Positions 52,881-60,952 of a stretch of DNA of 64,000 nucleotides are shown piece by piece. How positions within the stretch are numbered: position 1 is the stretch's first letter; each line of letters begins with the position of its first letter. The notes beneath the pieces were generated by a model. The model was given only the letters and a program-made list of their open reading frames with translations. It made no database searches and had not been told where the DNA came from. Both the position numbers and the translations under genes were made by a program. The stretch lies in assembly GCA_036788215.1 (NCBI GenBank), contig DAIQNV010000004.1, forward strand, positions 12,080-76,079, in the 5' to 3' direction. The DNA is from DAIQNV01 sp036788215 (GTDB taxonomy: Bacteria; Planctomycetota; Phycisphaerae; Phycisphaerales; UBA1924).

Positions 52881-53587
52881 AGGCGGGGCCCGTGCTGGCG
52901 ATGGTGGGGCTGGTGCTGCTCGGGATGTGGCTGGTTCTGCAGCCCACGCTGAGCGCGGAGCGGTACGACTACGCGATGCAGGTCGGGGCGGTGCAGCTGC
53001 TGGTGGTGCAGGAGGAGGGCGGGTACCGGTTCGTCGCGCCCGAGCGTCTGGCGGAGCGGGGGAGGCTTTCGGGGGCGGAGTTCGAGGCGGTCGTGGACCG
53101 GGAGCTGGCGGCGTGGAGCGAGCGGCCCGCGTTCGAGCGGCACCTGCTGGGGTTTTTCAACATCACGAGCTGGGTGAACTTCGTGTGGGTGGCGGTGGGG
53201 CTGATCGGGCAGGGGGCGTTCTTCGGTCGGATGATGATCCAGTGGGTGGTGAGCGAGAAGAGCCGGAAGAGCCAGGTGCCGGAGTTGTTTTGGTGGCTCA
53301 GCCTGTTCGGGGGGCTGAGCCTGTTCACCTATTTCGTGTGGCGGACCGATGTGGTGGGGGTGCTCGGTCAGTCGACCGGGGTCGTGATTTATGCCCGGAA
53401 TCTGAGGCTGATCACGAAGCAGAGGCGTCGGGACCGTCGGCAGGCGGACGCGGCCCGGGTCGCGGTTGCGGAAGCAGAGGCGGTGCGGGGTGCGGGACCG
53501 GCGCCGGTGGCGCGGGCGGACGAACGGGACGGAGCGGGCCTCGAGCCCGTCAGCAGCGGGAGCAGCGATGCGGGCCTATCTCGATGA
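52877..53587 (+). CDS. LAB_N-domain membrane protein (lipid-A-disaccharide synthase N-terminal-like)
   Basis: A GTG start inside a GTGA overlap with the GT2 gene. It has an N-terminal span (LAMVGLVLLGMWLVLQP), then a soluble segment of about 75 residues and a LAB_N domain. The domain shows NFVWVAVGLIGQGAFFGRMM, IQWVVSEKSRKSQVPELFWW, GLSLFTYFVW and GVVIYARNLRLI. Its 236 residues hold no lipid A synthase catalytic part. Such proteins are often found next to GT2 enzymes and are thought to act in lipid-linked sugar or envelope-lipid steps; here that is inference. A basic/Ala tail overlaps the next gene by 20 bases. Confidence 0.9.
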   Translation: MKAGPVLAMVGLVLLGMWLVLQPTLSAERYDYAMQVGAVQLLVVQEEGGYRFVAPERLAERGRLSGAEFEAVVDRELAAWSERPAFERHLLGFFNITSWVNFVWVAVGLIGQGAFFGRMMIQWVVSEKSRKSQVPELFWWLSLFGGLSLFTYFVWRTDVVGVLGQSTGVVIYARNLRLITKQRRRDRRQADAARVAVAEAEAVRGAGPAPVARADERDGAGLEPVSSGSSDAGLSR

Positions 53588-54215
53588 TCAGCCTTTGAAG
53601 GTGGAGCCGGCGACGGTGGCGCGGGCGATCGACGCGGCGCGGGACGCGGCGGGGGAGCGCGGGCGGATCGTGGTGGAGGTGCTCGCGGACGGGGACGCGA
53701 TCGCGGATGCGCTGCTGGATGCGCCGCCCCACGATGACGCGGGGATCGGGGAGCTGCGGATGACCTCCGCGGCGCCCGGGCTGTTCGTGGCGGTGACGCT
53801 CGCGGAAGCGGCGGATGTCCTGAAGCGGTCGAACGCGGACCGGGTGTCGGCGGCGGAGGCGATCGACCGGGGGGACATGGAGGAGGCGGGCCGGATGCTG
53901 TCGAGCGTCCTCGGGGTGTGGGCGCTGGCGCAGGACGTGCTGGACAAGTCGGCGTCGCTACTGGGCCTGAAGCCCGGGCAGATCGAGATCCCGACGGGGG
54001 ACGGGGGATCGGTGCGGGGGCAGCAGCGGATCGATGAGCTGGTGGGCGTGCTGAACGGGGTGAAGGCTGCGGTGGGCGACGAGGACTGGACGACGATCGG
54101 CGACCTGCTGCACGAGGACCTCGGTGAGCAGACGGACCGGTGGGAGGCGTTCCTCAGGGCGACCGCGGAGCTGGCGCGGGGGTCGGGGGATGGGGTGGGG
54201 CCGGCGGGGGGCTGA
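53568..54215 (+). CDS. Hypothetical protein, 215 aa
   Basis: Function not recognised. The ATG at 53568 follows GGGAG with 7-base spacing and overlaps the LAB_N gene by 20 bases. It is soluble and acidic. It opens MRAYLDDQPLKVEPATVARA, then has a strand GRIVVEVLADGDAIADALLD, a helical middle with KRSNADRVSAAEAIDRGDME, and a C-terminal helix rich in Leu, Asp and Glu (RIDELVGVLNGVKAAVGDED). It looks like an assembled alpha/beta domain followed by helices and has no membrane segment. It is probably the third gene of the GT2 operon. Confidence 0.8.
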   Translation: MRAYLDDQPLKVEPATVARAIDAARDAAGERGRIVVEVLADGDAIADALLDAPPHDDAGIGELRMTSAAPGLFVAVTLAEAADVLKRSNADRVSAAEAIDRGDMEEAGRMLSSVLGVWALAQDVLDKSASLLGLKPGQIEIPTGDGGSVRGQQRIDELVGVLNGVKAAVGDEDWTTIGDLLHEDLGEQTDRWEAFLRATAELARGSGDGVGPAGG

Positions 54216-54300
54216 AGGGGGCGGGACTGGGTGGGGGTTGGGGTCGCTGGATGCGCGGCCTGGCGGATTCCTCTCGCCCGGAGCGGGGGCTTCGTGTAGG

Positions 54301-55071
54301 GTGGTGGAGTCCCGGAGGCGGGCGAGCGAGGGGGGCACAGAGCTGGGTCAGAGCATCCACGAGACGATGGACCGCGCGAGCCACGCGCTGGCCGAGACCC
54401 GCTACTTCGAAGCGGGCCGGTTCGCGGCGCGGGCGCTGCAGACCGCGTACGCGCAGCGGGACTACCTGACGATGGCGCGGGTCTGCCTGCCCCTGCAGGA
54501 GGCCCGGAGACAGATCCGGCAGCTCGCGGCGGACGCGGCGCTCGAGGTTGGCGTGCAGATGGTGCGGTCGCCTGCGGAAGTGCCCAGGCCCCTCGGGCCG
54601 GGTTGCTACCTCATCGCGCCCCCGATGATCGGGGCGGACGCGCGGGCGCTGCGCCGGACCGCGGAGACGCGGAAAGTGCCGGCGTTCGTCTTGGCGCGGG
54701 AGCCCCTGACGCGGAAGCGGTGCTGGCCCATCGTGGGCGTGGCGGACCGGGGTTATCGGGCGTATGTGCCCCCGCCGGTCGAACTCGAGTGGACCGAGGG
54801 GCGGGTGACGCGGGACACCTTCGACGGCGCGATCTCGGTCGCGTGGTTCGAAGCGGCGGGGGAGGCGCTCGGGGACGCGATCATCGCGGGCGTGCGGCAG
54901 GACCTGCACCCCTGGTGGCGGGTGGATGACCTGCTCGACGGGCTCATCGCGGCGCCGGAGCACGAGAAGCTGCACCAGGCGCTCGCGGACGCGTGCCGCG
55001 TGGCGGCGGAGGTCCCGGCGCCGGAGTTGGACCGGCGGATGGTGGATGACCCGGAGCCCTACTCGTTCTGA
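54301..55071 (+). CDS. Hypothetical protein, about 256 aa
   Basis: Function not recognised. The start is uncertain (GTG at 54301 or 54304; ATG at 54367 is possible), and the homologous-looking part begins near SIHETMDRASHALAETRYFE. Two helices then form a TPR-like pair (RFAARALQTAYAQRDYLTMA then RVCLPLQEARRQ). An alpha/beta part follows with GCYLIAPPMIGADARALRRT and REPLTRKRCWPIVGVADRGY. The protein is soluble with no signal peptide. It is the last gene of the GT2-LAB_N run and is convergent with the small lipoprotein gene across two hairpins. Confidence 0.75.
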   Translation: MVESRRRASEGGTELGQSIHETMDRASHALAETRYFEAGRFAARALQTAYAQRDYLTMARVCLPLQEARRQIRQLAADAALEVGVQMVRSPAEVPRPLGPGCYLIAPPMIGADARALRRTAETRKVPAFVLAREPLTRKRCWPIVGVADRGYRAYVPPPVELEWTEGRVTRDTFDGAISVAWFEAAGEALGDAIIAGVRQDLHPWWRVDDLLDGLIAAPEHEKLHQALADACRVAAEVPAPELDRRMVDDPEPYSF

Positions 55072-55087
55072 GGTTGCATGAAGAGCG

Positions 55088-55119
55088 GGTGCCGTGGAGA
55101 CGGCGCAGCCTTCTCCACG
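55088..55119 (-). repeat. Dispersed hairpin repeat, GTGGAGAAGGC type
   Basis: On the minus strand GTGGAGAAGGC, loop TGC, GCCGTCTCCAC is followed by GGCACC. It is back to back with a second element at 55137 on the other strand. Confidence 0.75.
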
Positions 55120-55136
55120 AGCCACAGACTCCGATC

Positions 55137-55171
55137 GTGGAAAAATCGCTGCGCGATGTTTCCACGGCACC
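55137..55171 (+). repeat. Dispersed hairpin repeat, GTGGAGA type
   Basis: GTGGAAA-AATCGC, loop TGC, GCGATG-TTTCCAC, GGCACC. Here the outer stem pairs GTGGAAA with TTTCCAC, while the copy at 49139 has TCTCCAC; the change restores perfect pairing. Confidence 0.8.
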
Positions 55172-55188
55172 CGGCTGTTTTGTCTGAA

Positions 55189-55446
55189 TCAGTAGCCGCG
55201 CGGGCTGCGGCGTTGGTTCTGGTCGCCCAGGACGCCTCCGCCGATGCCTCCGACGATGGCGCCCGCAGCGGCGCCCTTGCCGGCGTCTCCGGAGAGGGAG
55301 CCCAGCCCAAAGCCCGCGAGGGCGCCGAGGGCGGCGCCGGAGACGGCGCCCTCGCCCGCGTTGGAGCAGCCGCTGGCGAAGAGGGTGGCGGAGGCGGTGA
55401 GGATGAGCCCGAGGGCGGTCGCACGGCGGGACCTGACGGCACGCAT
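55189..55446 (-). CDS. Small glycine-zipper lipoprotein
   Basis: The ATG at 55446 follows an excellent AAGGAGG with 7-base spacing. A lipoprotein signal peptide ends at FASGC (Cys27). The remaining 58 residues are a glycine zipper (GAALGALAGFGLGSLSGDAG and AAAGAIVGGIGGGVLGD), a motif that inserts into or spans outer membranes, as in the SlyB/OsmB type of protein. It ends in a basic/Arg-rich tail. It has 85 residues and is convergent with the unknown protein gene at 54301. A role in envelope integrity is likely but not proven. Confidence 0.88.
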   Translation of the reverse strand: MRAVRSRRATALGLILTASATLFASGCSNAGEGAVSGAALGALAGFGLGSLSGDAGKGAAAGAIVGGIGGGVLGDQNQRRSPRGY

Positions 55447-55592
55447 GGGAAACCTCCTTGGATGACCGGGGCCCTCCGGGACGGGCCCTGTGTGTTGAAC
55501 GACCCGATATGGGGCGTCATTCCACAGTGTTCGGCGGATAGAGTTTGTGGTTGCAAACCCAGTGTTTTTGCTGGATCTGGGTGGGCGGGGGC

Positions 55593-56318
55593 TCAGTTCC
55601 AGCTCAGGCCCTTGGGCCAGTCGTCGGGGTTCTGGCCATCGGCTCTGCGGATGAGGCTGGCGAGGTCGCCCAGCCCCGCTCGGATGAGCTTGCAGCGCCG
55701 GGCGAGGCGGCCTTCCTCGAGCAGGCGGTAGCGGGTCTCGGGGTCGGTGAGCATGGCGAAGCTGACGAGTTCGAGGAGGGCCGGGGTTGGCACTTCCTCG
55801 TTCTCGACGTAGCGCTTCACCTGGTCGGCGACGACGAGTTTGGTGAGCGGGCCGTCCTCGAGTTCGTCCTGGATCCACTCGCGGAGGTCCTCCGCGTCGG
55901 CCTGGGCCCGGTCGTCGGCGTCGTCCTCGGGCTCGACGCCCACGGGCTCGAGGACCGCTTCGCGGAAGAGGCGCTCGCCATCGGGCAGGAGCTCATCGAC
56001 AACGCGGGCGCGGCAGACGCCCTGCAGGAGGATGTTGTAACGACCGTCGTCGAGTTTCTCGTGCTGGACGATCTGGCCCACGCAGACCGCGGGGCGGAGG
56101 GGGGGGTTGGCGTGGTACTCCTGCTTCCAGCGGTTCCCCTGGAAGGTGCCCATGGCGATCTGGCCCACGCCATCGAGGGCCTTGTCGACCATCTGGCGGT
56201 AGCGGGGCTCGAAGATGTGGAGGGGGAGGACCTGTTGGGGGAGGACGACGACGGAATCGAGGGGGAAGACGGGCATGGCCCGGGAGAAATTGACGCGGAT
56301 GGAGACCTCGTCGCTCAT
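55593..56318 (-). CDS. LON peptidase substrate-binding domain protein
   Basis: The N-terminal domain of Lon protease alone, with no ATPase or protease part. The sequence RAMPVFPLDSVVVLPQQVLP then LHIFEPRYRQMVDKALDGVG is the LON strand-helix signature. GRYNILLQGVCRARVVDELL and a helical C-terminal bundle follow. It has 241 residues. Stand-alone LON proteins occur widely and may modulate protein quality control; no partner is visible here. The ATG at 56318 lacks a clear Shine-Dalgarno. Confidence 0.9.
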   Translation of the reverse strand: MSDEVSIRVNFSRAMPVFPLDSVVVLPQQVLPLHIFEPRYRQMVDKALDGVGQIAMGTFQGNRWKQEYHANPPLRPAVCVGQIVQHEKLDDGRYNILLQGVCRARVVDELLPDGERLFREAVLEPVGVEPEDDADDRAQADAEDLREWIQDELEDGPLTKLVVADQVKRYVENEEVPTPALLELVSFAMLTDPETRYRLLEEGRLARRCKLIRAGLGDLASLIRRADGQNPDDWPKGLSWN

Positions 56319-56353
56319 GGGGGGAACGGTACGCCGGCCCGGGCGGGCCGGCG

Positions 56354-56398
56354 GGCCATCGGGGATCAGGGATCGGCCATCGGGGAGAAGGGGGCGGA
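56354..56398 (+). repeat. GATCGG-rich intergenic repeat (divergent copy)
   Basis: GGCCATCGGGGATCAGGGAT then CGGCCATCGGGGAGAAGGGG. It is related to the copies at 39811 and 49094, and like the latter is followed within 4 bases by a hairpin. Confidence 0.65.
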
Positions 56399-56401
56399 AG
56401 A

Positions 56402-56424
56402 CACGGGCGGGACGCCCGTGCCAC
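56402..56424 (+). repeat. Hairpin next to GATCGG repeat
   Basis: CACGGGCG, loop GGA, CGCCCGTG, then CCAC. It has a perfect 8-bp stem in the gap between the OB-HD and LON-domain genes. Its tail differs from the GGCACC of the other hairpins, so membership in that family is tentative. Confidence 0.55.
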
Positions 56425-56448
56425 GAGCCAGTGAGGCCCGATGGGGCG

Positions 56449-57444
56449 TCAGGCGAGGGGGTCGGGGCGGTAGAGCTTGGTGTCGAGGCTCCAGATGCGC
56501 TCGGTGAAGTTTCCACCCAGGTCGGCGGCGGGGGGGTGCTCGGGGCGGGCGTTGGACTGGGCGATGGTGACCTTGGCGTCGAGCCCGTCGATGTGCGCGA
56601 CCAGGATCGCCTCGGGGGTGCTCGGGACGCGGGCGGCGCCGTGCTCGGGGAGGCCATGGTGGGAGAGGATGATGTGCTCCAGGACCATGGCGGCGCCGGT
56701 GGGGAGGCGGACGCCCTTGTCCATCATGAGCTGCTGGACCTTATCGCGGAGCATGTGGGTGCCCTCGACGATGTGGCCGATGAGCTCGCCCATGTCGGTG
56801 TAGCCGAAGGCGCGGTCGTACTGCAGCTCGCGGGTCTTGCCGATGTCCTGCAGGAAGCAGCCCATGAGGACGATGTCGCGGTTGATCCGGGGGTAGAGCG
56901 GGCAGATGCGGTCGGCGATCTGCATGAGCGTGAGGGTGTGCTCGAGGAGGCCATGGAGGTGGGCGTGGTGCAGGGCCTTGGCGGCGGGGGCGCGCCGGAA
57001 GGCCTCGATGAAGTAGGCGTCCTCGAGGAAGGCCTCGCCCAGGGCCCGCATGGCGGGGTGCTCGAGGCTGGCGAGGAGTCGGGTCAATTCCGCCCACATC
57101 TCCTCGGGGTCGCGGGTGGAGACGGGGAGCAGGTCCTGCATCTGCTCGGGCGTGGGGTCGATGGGGTCGATCTGGTGGATGATGACCTGGAGCTGGCCCT
57201 GGTAGGCCTGGGTCTCCCCCTCGATGTAGACGAACCCCTCGGTGGGCAGGCGCTTGAAGGCGGCCTCCTCGATCGACCACATGCGGGCGGCGGTCTCGCC
57301 GGTGCGGTCGGAGATGAGGCAGCGGAGGTAGGGCTTGTCCTGGCGGGTCTTGCCGAGCTGGGCGTTCTTGATGGCGAACGCGCCCTGGATCCTCTGGGAG
57401 GGCTGCAGCTCGGCGATGTAGGGGCGGGTGGGGGCGGTGGTCAT
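56449..57444 (-). CDS. OB-fold/HD-domain protein (YhaM-like) with altered HD motif
   Basis: The ATG at 57444 starts MTTAPTRPYIAELQPSQRIQ. An N-terminal OB-type strand domain has LRCLISDRTGETAARMWSIE and GFVYIEGETQAYQGQLQVII. An HD-type helical domain follows, with AKALHHAHLHGLLEHTLTLM, a second motif CFLQDIGKTRELQ, ELIGHIVEGTHMLR, and LEHIILSHHG. It has 331 residues. The layout matches the YhaM 3'-5' exoribonuclease. The HD dyad itself reads Gln199-Asp200 instead of His-Asp; the other histidines seem present, so activity or metal choice may be changed. Confidence 0.88.
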   Translation of the reverse strand: MTTAPTRPYIAELQPSQRIQGAFAIKNAQLGKTRQDKPYLRCLISDRTGETAARMWSIEEAAFKRLPTEGFVYIEGETQAYQGQLQVIIHQIDPIDPTPEQMQDLLPVSTRDPEEMWAELTRLLASLEHPAMRALGEAFLEDAYFIEAFRRAPAAKALHHAHLHGLLEHTLTLMQIADRICPLYPRINRDIVLMGCFLQDIGKTRELQYDRAFGYTDMGELIGHIVEGTHMLRDKVQQLMMDKGVRLPTGAAMVLEHIILSHHGLPEHGAARVPSTPEAILVAHIDGLDAKVTIAQSNARPEHPPAADLGGNFTERIWSLDTKLYRPDPLA

Positions 57445-57487
57445 GGGACCAGCGTAGTAGCTTGACGCCGGGTTCGCGTCCCGCGTC

Positions 57488-58312
57488 TCACCGCCTGCGG
57501 CGCATCGCGAGGAGACCGGCACCGGCGAGGCCCGCGACGGCGCCGGGGGCGGGGATGCTCGCGAAGCCGCCGAGGTGGTAGATGGTTCCGTTGGTGGAGC
57601 TGATCCAGGCCTCGCCCCGGATGTCGTCGAAGGCGATACCGGACATGCCGGTGACGCCCAGGGCGGCGACATCGATGTCGGTGACAATGTTGCCAGCGAA
57701 GTCGAGCACGCGGATGGTGCCCTGGGAGTCGGAGACCATGTAGATGAGCCCGTCGGCGGCGTTGACCTCGACGTCGCTGTAGAAGGCATCCCAGCCTCCG
57801 CCGAAGTCGATGGTGCCGAGGGCGGAGCCGTCGGAGAGGTCGAAGCGCCGGAGGATGTCGCTGGTCCAGTCGATGGTGACGAAGGTCCCGTCGTTGGCGA
57901 TGGAGCCCCCGGTGAGCTGGCCGATGGGCTCGGCGAGGTTCTGGACCGCGAGGATGGAGCCATCGAGGGGGTTGATCGCGTAGACGCGCTGCGGGTCCTG
58001 CTCGCCCTGGGTGTAGAGCATGGTGCCGGCGCCGACGATGGTGCCGTTGACGTTCACGTTGGAGCGGGCGAAGTCGATGTCGCCGTCGTTGCCGTTGCCC
58101 GGGGGGTTGGGGATCGAGGCGATGGAGTTGCCCGACCGGTCGTAGATGAATATGGAGCCGGAGCCGTTGCTGTGGGCGTAGATGCGATCGGCGTCGTAAC
58201 CCACAGCGTTGAGGGTGCCTATGCCAGCACTGAAGGAGCCCAGGAGGGTGACTGCGGCGTGGGCGGCGGGGGCGCAGCCGGCGGCGGCGACGATGGCAAG
58301 AAGCGAACGCAT
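57488..58312 (-). CDS. Secreted PEP-CTERM-type protein with beta-propeller-like repeats
   Basis: The ATG at 58312 follows AAAGG. A signal peptide (MRSLLAIVAAAGCAPAAHAA) precedes a strand-rich domain with repeated YDADRIYAHSNGSGSIFIYD, RVYAINPLDGSILAVQNL, and DLSDGSALGTIDF. This pattern suggests a beta-propeller or NHL-like fold. The C-terminus IPAPGAVAGLAGAGLLAMRR plus Arg is the exosortase-type sorting signal. It has 274 residues. The likely role is a surface or matrix protein; the ligand is unknown. It is the third such tail in the window. Confidence 0.87.
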   Translation of the reverse strand: MRSLLAIVAAAGCAPAAHAAVTLLGSFSAGIGTLNAVGYDADRIYAHSNGSGSIFIYDRSGNSIASIPNPPGNGNDGDIDFARSNVNVNGTIVGAGTMLYTQGEQDPQRVYAINPLDGSILAVQNLAEPIGQLTGGSIANDGTFVTIDWTSDILRRFDLSDGSALGTIDFGGGWDAFYSDVEVNAADGLIYMVSDSQGTIRVLDFAGNIVTDIDVAALGVTGMSGIAFDDIRGEAWISSTNGTIYHLGGFASIPAPGAVAGLAGAGLLAMRRRR

Positions 58313-58446
58313 GGCGGACCTTTCGGGCTCTCTGGTCTCTCTGGCTTTCAGCTGGGCGCAGGGCATGACCGCACGCACCGCATACAACCATGCCCCGGGG
58401 GCGGGGTGGCGTCGAGGAAAATCCCGAGGTTTTCGTGGGATTCCGG

Positions 58447-58836
58447 TTATCGACCTCGCCACTCGGAGGGCACCGCCCCGTACTCCGCACGGATGTCGCT
58501 CTTGATCCCGCCCCGGCCCTTCCACTTCGTGATCACCTGGAGCCACGCGGGCTGCATCAGGGCGACGAGGTGGTCGCGGATGGTGACGGTGACCGCTTCG
58601 TAGAAGATGCCCTCGTTGCGGAAGCTCTGGTAGTAGAGCTTGAGGCTCTTGAGTTCGACGCAGGTGCCGGCGGGCGCGGGGCCGGGCTGGTAGCGGAGGA
58701 CGACATCGCCGAAGTCGGGGTGGCCGGTCTTCGGGCAGACGCTGGTGAACTCCTCCGAGATGTGCTCGATGACGATGGGGTCGGCGTCCTTCGGGACGGG
58801 GGTGGGGAAGGTCTCGAGGAGGGTGGTGTCGGGCAT
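58447..58836 (-). CDS. queF: NADPH-dependent 7-cyano-7-deazaguanine reductase QueF
   Basis: QueF reduces preQ0 to preQ1 in queuosine synthesis. EEFTSVCPKTGHPDFGDVVL holds the thioimide-forming Cys34 and the proton donor Asp41. CVELKSLKLYYQSFRNEGIF is the NADPH-site segment. At 129 residues it is the short, single-domain form of QueF. No other queuosine gene is in the window. It lies 134 bases upstream of the PEP-CTERM gene and 53 bases after the TPR lipoprotein stop. Confidence 0.96.
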   Translation of the reverse strand: MPDTTLLETFPTPVPKDADPIVIEHISEEFTSVCPKTGHPDFGDVVLRYQPGPAPAGTCVELKSLKLYYQSFRNEGIFYEAVTVTIRDHLVALMQPAWLQVITKWKGRGGIKSDIRAEYGAVPSEWRGR

Positions 58837-58889
58837 GGGGGGTCTCGGTGGGGTCGTCTGGGGTAGCGGACCCAGTATTGGCGCGCCGG

Positions 58890-59894
58890 TCAGCCGTAGC
58901 GGCGGACGAGCTCGATGATCTGGGGCTGGCTCGGGCGGATGCGGAGGCTTCGGCGGAGGGCCTCGACGGCGCCGTCGCGGAGGGTCTCGTCCTGGCCCTT
59001 CTCCCAGAGGTAGCGATTGAGGAGGCAGACGCCCACGCCGTTCCAGGCGGGGTAGTGGCGAGGGTCGAGCTCGGTCGCCTTGCGGAAGGCGGTGAGCGCG
59101 TCGGGGTAGGCCCGGAGGCGGAACCAGGCGGAGCCCAGGCGCTCGTAGGCGGTGGCGGTGGGGGCGACGCGGACGAGCTGCTCAAGGGTCGCCGCCATCT
59201 CGGCGAAGCGGCCGGTGCGACCGAGGCTGTCGGCGAGGCCCAGCAGGAGCTCGGGGCTGAGCTCCATCCGCTCCGCGGCCTGCTGGTACTCGATGACCGC
59301 GTCGGCGTGGAGGTCCATCGCGGCGTAGGTGGCGGCGAGATTGACGCGGGCGGGCCCGTCATCGGGGCGGATGGCGACGGCTCTTTCGGCGAAGGCGACG
59401 CCCTGGGAGGGCTCGCCGACGGAGAGGTAGGCGATGGCGAGGTTGAGGTTGGCGGCGAAGTGGTCGGGGTCGATGGCGAGGGCGCGGAGGTAAGCGCGGA
59501 TGGCGTCGGAGATGCGGTCGAGGAGCTGGAGGGAAAGGCCATGGCTGTACTGGGCGCGGAAGCTGTTGGGTTCGAGCCTCGCCGCTTCCCGGTAGCTTTC
59601 TTCGGCGCGGGCGTAGTCGCCGGAGCGGCGGTGGATGTCTCCGGCGCCGAGGTAGGCGACGGTGAGCTCGGGGTTGATGGCGATCGCGCGCTCGAACTCC
59701 GCGAGCGCGGCGTCAAGATTGCCGGTGCGGAGCAGGCGCTGGGCGTCGCCGGCGATGACCTCGCTCTCGGCCTCGACATTGCGCGAGACGCCGGAGGAGG
59801 TCGTGGCGCAGCCGGTCGCGAGGGGGAGGGCTGCGAGGGCGAGCGCGAGCGGGAGGAGGGCTGCGTGGCGTCGCGTTCGGGGGGGTGCGTGCAT
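58890..59894 (-). CDS. TPR-repeat lipoprotein
   Basis: ATG at 59894 (a GTG at 59903 is also possible). A lipoprotein signal peptide ends at LATGC (Cys29). About seven TPR units follow, for example NLDAALAEFERAIAINPEL, DYARAEESYREAARLEPNSF and AYPDALTAFRKATELDPRHY. The 334-residue protein is likely anchored in a membrane and mediates protein-protein contacts, like the PilF/NlpI type of TPR lipoproteins. The neighbours, queF and nfo, give no functional clue. Confidence 0.9.
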   Translation of the reverse strand: MHAPPRTRRHAALLPLALALAALPLATGCATTSSGVSRNVEAESEVIAGDAQRLLRTGNLDAALAEFERAIAINPELTVAYLGAGDIHRRSGDYARAEESYREAARLEPNSFRAQYSHGLSLQLLDRISDAIRAYLRALAIDPDHFAANLNLAIAYLSVGEPSQGVAFAERAVAIRPDDGPARVNLAATYAAMDLHADAVIEYQQAAERMELSPELLLGLADSLGRTGRFAEMAATLEQLVRVAPTATAYERLGSAWFRLRAYPDALTAFRKATELDPRHYPAWNGVGVCLLNRYLWEKGQDETLRDGAVEALRRSLRIRPSQPQIIELVRRYG

Positions 59895-59952
59895 GGTGCG
59901 CACTTTACGCCCCGGGGCGGGGGCGGGGTTCGGTGGGGTTGGGTGGGGCCGG

Positions 59953-60867
59953 TCAGGTCTCGATCATCCGCTTGAGTTTGCCGAGATTGATGGTGTCGAA
60001 GGGTCGGCCCTGGTCGTCGTGGCCTTTGGGTGTTTCGAGGATTTTGGGGGTGTTGCGGAGCGTGGGGTGGTTGACGACCGCGGCGAAGCCTGAGTCACTG
60101 AGTATGGGCTTCTTGCCGGTGCCGGTGAGGGTGCCTTCGCCGATGTGGGCGTGGCGGTCCTTGCGGCTGGCGCAGGCGCCGACAGAGTCGTTGAGGTGCA
60201 GGACCTTGAGGTGCTCGAGGCCGCAGGTGCGGTCGAACTCCTGGAGGACGGCCTGCGCCTCGGCGCGGTTGTGCATGGGGTAGCCCGCGGCGTGGGCGTG
60301 GCAGGTGTCGAAGCAGAAGCCCACGCGTGTGTCCTGGCCTGTGGCTTCGATGATGCGGGCGCGGAGGTCGGCGAGGTCCTCGAACCGGGAGCCCAGGTTG
60401 GAGCCGGAGCCGACAGTGTTCTCGAGGCAGACGACGGTGCGGTAGCCGGCGGTGTCCTTGAGCAGGCGCGTATGGGCGGTCGCGATGCGGGCGAGGCCGG
60501 AGGGTGCGTCGGAGGTGGTGTAGGCGCCCGGGTGGTGGACGAGATAGGGGATCTCGAGGATCTCGCAGCGCTCGATCTCCTCGCGCATGAGGGCGATCGA
60601 CTTTTCCCGGAGTTCGTCGTCGGGGCTGGCGAGGTTGATGAGGTAGCTGGCGTGGCTGACGGCGCGGCCCCTGGACTTGCCCTTTGGGGCCCAGCCCAGG
60701 TCGCGGAGCTTGTCGAGCCAGGCGTCGCGCTGGTCGTCCTTGAGGGGCGGGGCTTTCCACTGCTGCTGGTTCTTGGTGAAGACCTGGACGCAGTCGAGGC
60801 CGAGGGTTTCGGCTTCGAGGAGAGCGTTGACCATGCCGCCGGAGATGGAGAGGTGGCTGCCGAACAT
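59953..60867 (-). CDS. nfo: Endonuclease IV (AP endonuclease)
   Basis: Nfo cuts DNA 5' of abasic sites using a trinuclear metal centre. MFGSHLSISGGMVNALLEAE starts the TIM barrel. Metal ligands lie in YLVHHPGAYT, VVCLENTVGSG, GFCFDTCHAHAAGY, LKVLHLNDSVGACASRKDRH and HIGEGTL, all in order. KILETPKG carries the last glutamate. It has 304 residues, somewhat longer than E. coli Nfo. It is divergent from the SDR gene, with 85 bases between them. Confidence 0.96.
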   Translation of the reverse strand: MFGSHLSISGGMVNALLEAETLGLDCVQVFTKNQQQWKAPPLKDDQRDAWLDKLRDLGWAPKGKSRGRAVSHASYLINLASPDDELREKSIALMREEIERCEILEIPYLVHHPGAYTTSDAPSGLARIATAHTRLLKDTAGYRTVVCLENTVGSGSNLGSRFEDLADLRARIIEATGQDTRVGFCFDTCHAHAAGYPMHNRAEAQAVLQEFDRTCGLEHLKVLHLNDSVGACASRKDRHAHIGEGTLTGTGKKPILSDSGFAAVVNHPTLRNTPKILETPKGHDDQGRPFDTINLGKLKRMIET

Positions 60868-60952
60868 GGGGGGACTATCGCAGGGTCGGCGCGGTTCCGC
60901 CACCCGGCTACGCTTTCGTCGGGGAAGTCCTTTCGCAGTAAGGAGAGCGTGC

